Below are positions 59,654-64,000 of a DNA stretch of 64,000 bases, in pieces. The notes under the pieces were generated by a model that worked only from the letters and a program-made list of their open reading frames with translations, did not search any database and was not told where the DNA came from. A program made the position numbers and the translations under genes. Positions within the stretch are counted from its first letter, which is position 1. Each line of letters opens with the position of its first letter. Source of the stretch: Planctomycetota bacterium (GTDB lineage Bacteria; Planctomycetota; UBA1135; GCA-002748355); the NCBI GenBank assembly GCA_027021385.1, contig JALUUL010000014.1, forward strand, positions 62,001 to 126,000. Direction: 5' to 3'.

Positions 59654-61714
59654 TCAGGCCCCCTCCCGCACCGGACGCCAATCCGACAGGAAGAGGCTCG
59701 CCCCGGCCCTTCCCTGGGTCAGGGAGCGGATGCGGGTCGAGTAGTCGAGGAGCTTGGAAAGGGGGGCGCATCCCCGGACCTCGGCGTTCTCCCCTCGAAC
59801 CTGCACCGAGGACACCTCCCCGCCGTGGGCCTGGAGGTCGGCGAGGATCGGGGAGAGGTGGACCTCGGGGACCTGCACCTCGACCCGCATCCAGGGTTCG
59901 AGGAGACAGACCTCCGGCCCCCGTCCGGCCTCCCGGAGCAGGAGGGAGCAGGCGGCCTCGACCTCGTCGGCCTGGGGATGCCGGCCGGGCTCTCCGGGCT
60001 CCAGTTCGTGGAGGACCGCCCGCAGGCGGATGACCGGATAGCCGTGGGCGAACCCCCCGGCCAGGTCCAGGCGGACGGCGGACAGCGCGACCTCCACGAG
60101 GTTCGCCTTCCAGGATTCGAGATCCCCCGCGAGGGCCGGCCCCGCCTCGACGAGGGCGGGGTCCGCCTCGGGATCGGGAAGGAGTTCGAGGTCGAGGCGC
60201 ACATCGATCTCCCTTCCGGAGAAGGAACGCCTGACCCTCTCCTTCCTGCGGACCGGCCTGAGGAGGGATTCCCGGAAGGCGACCCGCGGGGTCCCGAGAC
60301 CGAGGTCCAGCCGGAACTCCCGTTCCAGACGGCCGGCTAGGATCTGCAGGTGCAACTCCCCCATCCCCGAGATCAGGAGCTGTCCGGTCTCCTCGTCCTG
60401 CCGCCAGGACATCGTCGGATCCTCGATCCGGATCATGTCGAGGGCCTGGACCAGCCGGTCCCGGTCGTCCGAACGCCGGGCCTCGACCGCCATCGAAATC
60501 ACCGGGGAGGGGAACTCCCAGGGGTCCAGTTCGCAGACCTTCGAGGGATCGCACACCGTGTCGCCGGTCCGGACGTCGGGGAGGCCATGCATCGCGACGA
60601 TCCGGCCGGCCTCCGCCCTCTCCATCTGGCGTGTCCGGTCCGCCTCGATCGCCCAGAGGCCCTGGACGCGGCCGGGCCTCCTCACCCGGGGGATCCGGAC
60701 CTGCTGTCCGGTCCGCAGACTGCCCTGGTAGAGACGGGTCCAGCACTGGGGACCGTGCCGGGTCGCGATGATCTTGAAGATCCGGGCGACCAGGGGGAGT
60801 CCGGGATCCGGCCGGAGTTCGATCACCTGCTCTTTCCTTCCCGCGGTCCGCGCCCGAGGGGCTTCCGTTTCCAGGGGGTTCGGAAGGTATCGAGCGACGG
60901 CGTCCAGGAGGGCCTCGACCCCGACCCCCTTCAGCGCGGCTCCGCCCAGGACCGGAAAAACCTCCCGCCGCAACGTGCAGCGGCGGACCGCCGCCCGGAT
61001 CTCCTCGGGCCCCACCTCGCCCCCCCCCGCGAAGATCTCGAGGAGGACCTCGTCCCGCTCGGCCAGGATCTCGATCAGGCTCTCCCGCTCCAGGGAGAGG
61101 CGTTCCCTTTCCTCGCCCGAGGGATCGACGGACTCCAGAACCTCCCCCCCCGGCCCGAAGCGATGGTCCAGGACCTTCCCCTCGACCAGGTCGAGCAGAC
61201 GGATCCTCCCCTCCGAGATCTCGAGCGGGACCTGCAACGGCAAGGGGAACTCCCCGAGCTTCTCCTCGATCGTCCGGAGCGACCCGTCCCAATCCGCACC
61301 GACCTTGTCGAGCTTGTTCAGGAAGCCGATCCTCCGGACCCCGTGGCGTGCCGCTTGTCGCCAGACCGTCTCCGACTGGGCCTCGACCCCCTTCGCGGCG
61401 TCGAAGACGAGTACGACTCCGTCGAGGACCCGCATGCAACGCTCGACCTCGACCGTGAAATCGATGTGCCCCGGGGTGTCGACGAGGGTGAAATCCCAGT
61501 CCCTCCACGGGAGATCGATGGCCGCGGAATGGATCGTGATCCCCCGCTCCCTCTCCTCCTCCTCCCAGTCCATGACCGCCGTGCCCTCGTCCACCCTCCC
61601 CGGACGGTGCTGCACCCCCGCGAGAACGAGCATGCGCTCCGACACCGTCGTCTTGCCCGCATCGATGTGGGCGGCGACTCCGAAGATGCGCGTCTTTTCG
61701 AGGGGGTTCGCCAT
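59654..61714 (-). CDS. Elongation factor G-like GTPase with divergent domain IV
   Basis: Translational GTPase of the EF-G family. In the 686-residue protein the G domain is intact: AHIDAGKT at 15-22, RGITIHSAA, DTPGHIDF and NKLDKVGAD. Domain III keeps DEETGQLLISGMGELHLQIL and domain V keeps SLTQGRAG. Domain IV is strongly changed: the GGRGQYGHV strand and the GGVIPKEYIPAV segment, which form the tip that enters the decoding centre, are not recognisable. Only GYPVIRLRAVL remains. It sits in the fusA place between rpsG and rpsJ, but tuf is absent. It could be a diverged main EF-G or an EF-G2-type paralog, so no symbol is given. Confidence 0.8.
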   Translation of the reverse strand: MANPLEKTRIFGVAAHIDAGKTTVSERMLVLAGVQHRPGRVDEGTAVMDWEEEERERGITIHSAAIDLPWRDWDFTLVDTPGHIDFTVEVERCMRVLDGVVLVFDAAKGVEAQSETVWRQAARHGVRRIGFLNKLDKVGADWDGSLRTIEEKLGEFPLPLQVPLEISEGRIRLLDLVEGKVLDHRFGPGGEVLESVDPSGEERERLSLERESLIEILAERDEVLLEIFAGGGEVGPEEIRAAVRRCTLRREVFPVLGGAALKGVGVEALLDAVARYLPNPLETEAPRARTAGRKEQVIELRPDPGLPLVARIFKIIATRHGPQCWTRLYQGSLRTGQQVRIPRVRRPGRVQGLWAIEADRTRQMERAEAGRIVAMHGLPDVRTGDTVCDPSKVCELDPWEFPSPVISMAVEARRSDDRDRLVQALDMIRIEDPTMSWRQDEETGQLLISGMGELHLQILAGRLEREFRLDLGLGTPRVAFRESLLRPVRRKERVRRSFSGREIDVRLDLELLPDPEADPALVEAGPALAGDLESWKANLVEVALSAVRLDLAGGFAHGYPVIRLRAVLHELEPGEPGRHPQADEVEAACSLLLREAGRGPEVCLLEPWMRVEVQVPEVHLSPILADLQAHGGEVSSVQVRGENAEVRGCAPLSKLLDYSTRIRSLTQGRAGASLFLSDWRPVREGA

Positions 61715-61826
61715 GACCGGATCCCGGCGGAAAGCGCGGAATCATACAAGCTCGGAGCGTACGCGGAGCGGCCTCCGCGGATTTCGCGAAGGCCGCCTGC
61801 GCGCCGGAAGGTCGACCCCGGAAGGC

Positions 61827-62297
61827 CTACCAGGCGAAATGGGCGTAGGCCTTGTTGGCCTCGGCCATCTTGTGGACGTTCTCCTTCTTCGTGACCGCGG
61901 CGCCCTGGTTGTTGAAGGCGTCGAACATCTCCTCGGCCAGGCGGCGCGCCATCGGCTTCCCCCGCTTGGCGCGAGCGGACTCGACGAGCCAGCGGATCGC
62001 GAGGCTCTGCTGGCGCTTCGCCTTCACCTCGCGGGGCACCTGGTAGGTGGCTCCGCCGACGCGCTTGGAGCGGACCTCGATCTTCGGACGGATGTTGTCG
62101 ATCGCCCGCACGAAGACCTCCTCGGGCTCGGCGCCGACCTTCTTGGCGACGTCGTCGACGGCCTCGTAGAAGATCCGCTGGGCCAGCGACTTCTTCCCGT
62201 CGAGCATGATCTTGTTGATGATCTTGCTGGCGAGCTTCGACTGGAACCTCGGATCGGGTCGAAGAAGGTGCTCGGTGGAACGGAAATTCCTGGGCAT
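61827..62297 (-). CDS. rpsG: 30S ribosomal protein S7
   Basis: Head assembly protein and, in E. coli, str-operon repressor. The 156-residue product has KIINKIMLDGKKSLAQRIFY, VGGATYQVPREVKAKRQQSL and AIRWLVESARAKRGKPMARR. It lies 18 bp after rpsL and 112 bp before the EF-G-like gene. Confidence 0.98.
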   Translation of the reverse strand: MPRNFRSTEHLLRPDPRFQSKLASKIINKIMLDGKKSLAQRIFYEAVDDVAKKVGAEPEEVFVRAIDNIRPKIEVRSKRVGGATYQVPREVKAKRQQSLAIRWLVESARAKRGKPMARRLAEEMFDAFNNQGAAVTKKENVHKMAEANKAYAHFAW

Positions 62298-62315
62298 CGT
62301 CGCTTCTCTCGGTTC

Positions 62316-62690
62316 TCAGGCCTTCGGGCGCTTGGTTCCGTATTTACTCCTCGAACGCTTCCTGTCGTCCACGCCGGAGGCGTCCATCGTCCCCCGCAGG
62401 ACGTGGTAGCGGACCCCGGGGAGGTCCCGCACCCTTCCGCCGCGCACGAGCACGATCGAGTGTTCCTGGAGGTTGTGTCCCTCGCCGGGGATGTAGACCG
62501 TCACCTCCTTGCCGTTCGAAAGCCGGACCCTCGCGACCTTCCGCATCGCAGAATTCGGCTTCTTCGGGGTCATCGTCTTGACCTGGATGCAGACACCCTG
62601 TTTCTGAGGGCACTTGTCCAGGACGGGGGCCTTGCTCTTCTTGACGACCTTCTTGCGGCCTTTCCGGACGAGCTGGTTGATGGTCGGCAT
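62316..62690 (-). CDS. rpsL: 30S ribosomal protein S12
   Basis: Decoding-centre protein, target of streptomycin resistance changes. The 124-residue product begins [20 protein letters not shown] and has [37 protein letters not shown] and [17 protein letters not shown]. The Lys in TPKKPN is the wild-type, streptomycin-sensitive residue. A strong promoter lies about 92-120 nt upstream. Confidence 0.98.
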   Translation of the reverse strand: MPTINQLVRKGRKKVVKKSKAPVLDKCPQKQGVCIQVKTMTPKKPNSAMRKVARVRLSNGKEVTVYIPGEGHNLQEHSIVLVRGGRVRDLPGVRYHVLRGTMDASGVDDRKRSRSKYGTKRPKA

Positions 62691-62781
62691 CGCGTTCCTG
62701 AAGGGATGGAGAGTCGGAAGGCGCCCGGGGATCCCGAGCGGAGTTCAAAGGCCCGGGCCTCCCGGGGCCAAAGGGGGGGAA

Positions 62782-62809
62782 AGTATAGGAGGGAGGGGAG
62801 GCCATGCAA
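62782..62809 (-). promoter_or_regulatory. Sigma-70-type promoter for rpsL-rpsG
   Basis: TTGCAT (62809-62804) and TATACT (62787-62782, 5 of 6) on the minus strand are 16 bp apart, in the 151-bp gap after rpoC. The leader before the rpsL ATG is about 85 nt. Confidence 0.65.
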
Positions 62810-62841
62810 GGACCCCTTCCCCCCCGGTTTCGGAGGGAAGC

Positions 62842-64000
62842 CTATTCCTCCCCCTCCAGCTTGAGGACAGGCCCGTTCTCCCCGCTGCCCATCGTCCCGG
62901 TCGAGAGGGTCGGGGCGACCGGAGGGGTCGAGGCCAGGAGTTCGGCCGCCGCGGCCTGCAGGTCGATGTTCTTGCGCACCGCCTGCTTCTGGAGGGCGGG
63001 GAAGCCCGTGCCGGTGGGGACGAGATGGCCGAGGATCACGTTCTCCTTCAAGCCGATGAGCCCGTCCCTCCGGCCGGCCAGGGCGGCCTCGGTCAGGACC
63101 TTCGTCGTCTCTTGGAAGGAGGCGGCCGAGATAAAGGACTCGGACTGGAGACTCGCCTTCGTGACGCCGAGCAGCAAGGGCGCCGCGGTCGAGGGCTTCT
63201 TCTTCTCCTCGATCAGCTGCTTGTTGACCTGACGGAACTGGAACTTGTCGACGACCGCCCCCGGGAGGAAGCCGCTGTCGCCCGGATCCTCGATCTGCAC
63301 CTTGCGCATCATCTGCGCGAGGATGATCTCGATGTGCTTGTTGTCGATCGGCACACCCTGGGCGCGGTAGACCGTCTGGATCTCCCGCAGGAGATAGTCC
63401 TGAACGGCCCGCTCTCCGTTGATCCTGAGGATCTCCTGGGGAACGAGCGCTCCCTCGACCAGCGGCTCGCCCGCGTGGACCCTGTCGCCGCGACGCACTC
63501 TCAGGATCGCGCCATGGGGAACGAGGTGCTCGCATTCGACTCCGCCCTCGCCCCGGATGATGACCGTCCGCTTGGAACGCTTCTTTTCCCCGAGTTCGAC
63601 GACCCCGTCGATTTCGGCCAGCACGGCGGCCTCCTTCGGCCGGCGGGCCTCGAAGAGTTCGGTGACCCTCGGCAGCCCCCCGGTGATGTCCTGGACCCCT
63701 CCGAACTTCCGGGAGGTCTTGGCCAGAAGTTCGCCGGCCCGGACCTTGGCTCCGTCCTCGACCTCGAGATAGGCGTGTTCGGGCAGGGGGTGGATCGAAA
63801 GCACCGCGCCGTCCTTGTCGACGATCAGGATCTGAGGGTGCATCTCGCCCTTGTGCTCCATGATCTGCTTGCGATAGACCTTGGAGCCGGGATCCTTCTC
63901 GAGCATCAAGGTCCGGCCCTCGACGACGTCCTCGTAACGGACGAAGCCGTCCTCCTCGGCCAGGATCGGGGTCGTATGTGGATCCCAACGGCAGAGGATG
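62842..64000 (-). CDS. rpoC: RNA polymerase beta' subunit, C-terminal part (5' end outside window)
   Basis: 385 C-terminal residues are visible; the frame is open to the window edge, starting in CRWDPHTTPILAEEDGFVRY. Hallmarks are GGVQDITGGLPRVTELFEAR (bridge/jaw end), VQDYLLREIQTVYRAQGVPI, KHIEIILAQMMRKV, FISAASFQETTKVLTEAAL and GLKENVILGHLVPTGTGF. The C-terminus ends in a short acidic tail. It is upstream of rpsL as in most bacteria, so rpoB should lie beyond the edge. Confidence 0.97.
   Translation of the reverse strand, partial: ILCRWDPHTTPILAEEDGFVRYEDVVEGRTLMLEKDPGSKVYRKQIMEHKGEMHPQILIVDKDGAVLSIHPLPEHAYLEVEDGAKVRAGELLAKTSRKFGGVQDITGGLPRVTELFEARRPKEAAVLAEIDGVVELGEKKRSKRTVIIRGEGGVECEHLVPHGAILRVRRGDRVHAGEPLVEGALVPQEILRINGERAVQDYLLREIQTVYRAQGVPIDNKHIEIILAQMMRKVQIEDPGDSGFLPGAVVDKFQFRQVNKQLIEEKKKPSTAAPLLLGVTKASLQSESFISAASFQETTKVLTEAALAGRRDGLIGLKENVILGHLVPTGTGFPALQKQAVRKNIDLQAAAAELLASTPPVAPTLSTGTMGSGENGPVLKLEGEE

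Noticed and set aside
59544-61745. 733-codon frame on the minus strand overlapping the EF-G-like gene
   Set aside because: It is another reading frame of the same strand as the EF-G-like gene, rich in Arg, Gly and Pro, with no family match.

Overview
The window is high-GC DNA, densely packed and almost entirely chromosomal housekeeping. Nearly every gene is on the minus strand; only a serine-palmitoyltransferase-like gene and dnaE are on the plus strand. The cell is a Gram-negative (diderm) bacterium: there is a secretin, a PilM/N/O/P inner-membrane assembly, an OmpA-domain lipoprotein, many lipobox signal peptides, sigma-54 and an RNase E/G. Ribosomal proteins S4, S14 and L36 are all zinc-binding forms. 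Missing rpmD, an RNase E/G with a huge acidic insert, a degenerate MnmE-like GTPase next to coaX and giant Ig-like lipoproteins suggest a Planctomycetota-like lineage. That placement is inference; no rRNA gene is present to settle it.

Layout, left to right. Positions 1-15201 hold an envelope cluster, transcribed leftwards. It has two copies of a two-gene lipoprotein unit (11212-14727 plus 7775-11116, then 3988-7713 plus 2095-3954), followed by prepilin peptidase and an OmpA-domain lipoprotein. Positions 15202-22733 hold rplU-rpmA-obg, a PilT/PilU ATPase, a GspC-like PDZ protein, coaX, an MnmE-like GTPase and a PyrB fused to a PyrI-type zinc domain. Positions 22797-30873 hold pilM-pilN-pilO/P-pilQ followed by RNase E/G, which has its own promoter and a structured leader of about 560 nt. 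Positions 31122-38118 run tRNA-Ser(CGA), tRNA-Ser(GGA), SRP RNA, dnaX, ebfC, recR, rpoN, truA, hpf, ptsN, ptsH. This joins the Firmicutes-type scr-dnaX-recR order to the proteobacterial rpoN-hpf-ptsN-ptsH order. Positions 38236-44748 hold tadA and an epimerase (minus), and the alpha-oxoamine synthase and dnaE (plus). Positions 44803-64000 are a near-complete str/S10/spc/alpha superoperon ending in the 3' part of rpoC.

The superoperon is canonical in order but lacks rplC between rpsJ and rplD, rpmD between rpsE and rplO, map after adk, and tuf before rpsJ. Its EF-G-like gene has a strongly divergent domain IV. Good sigma-70-type promoters (-35/-10 with 16-18 bp spacers) can be read upstream of rplU, rne, the tRNA-Ser/SRP operon, dnaE, rpmJ and rpsL.

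The pilus or type II secretion genes lie at four places in the window (prepilin peptidase, PDZ/GspC-like, PilT/U ATPase, PilMNOPQ), with no pilB, pilC or prepilin gene seen. The most unusual content is the duplicated lipoprotein unit. The most unusual single proteins are the PyrB-zinc-domain fusion, the degenerate MnmE, the EF-G variant and the RNase E/G with an intradomain insert. No CRISPR array, insertion sequence, prophage or rRNA gene was seen.
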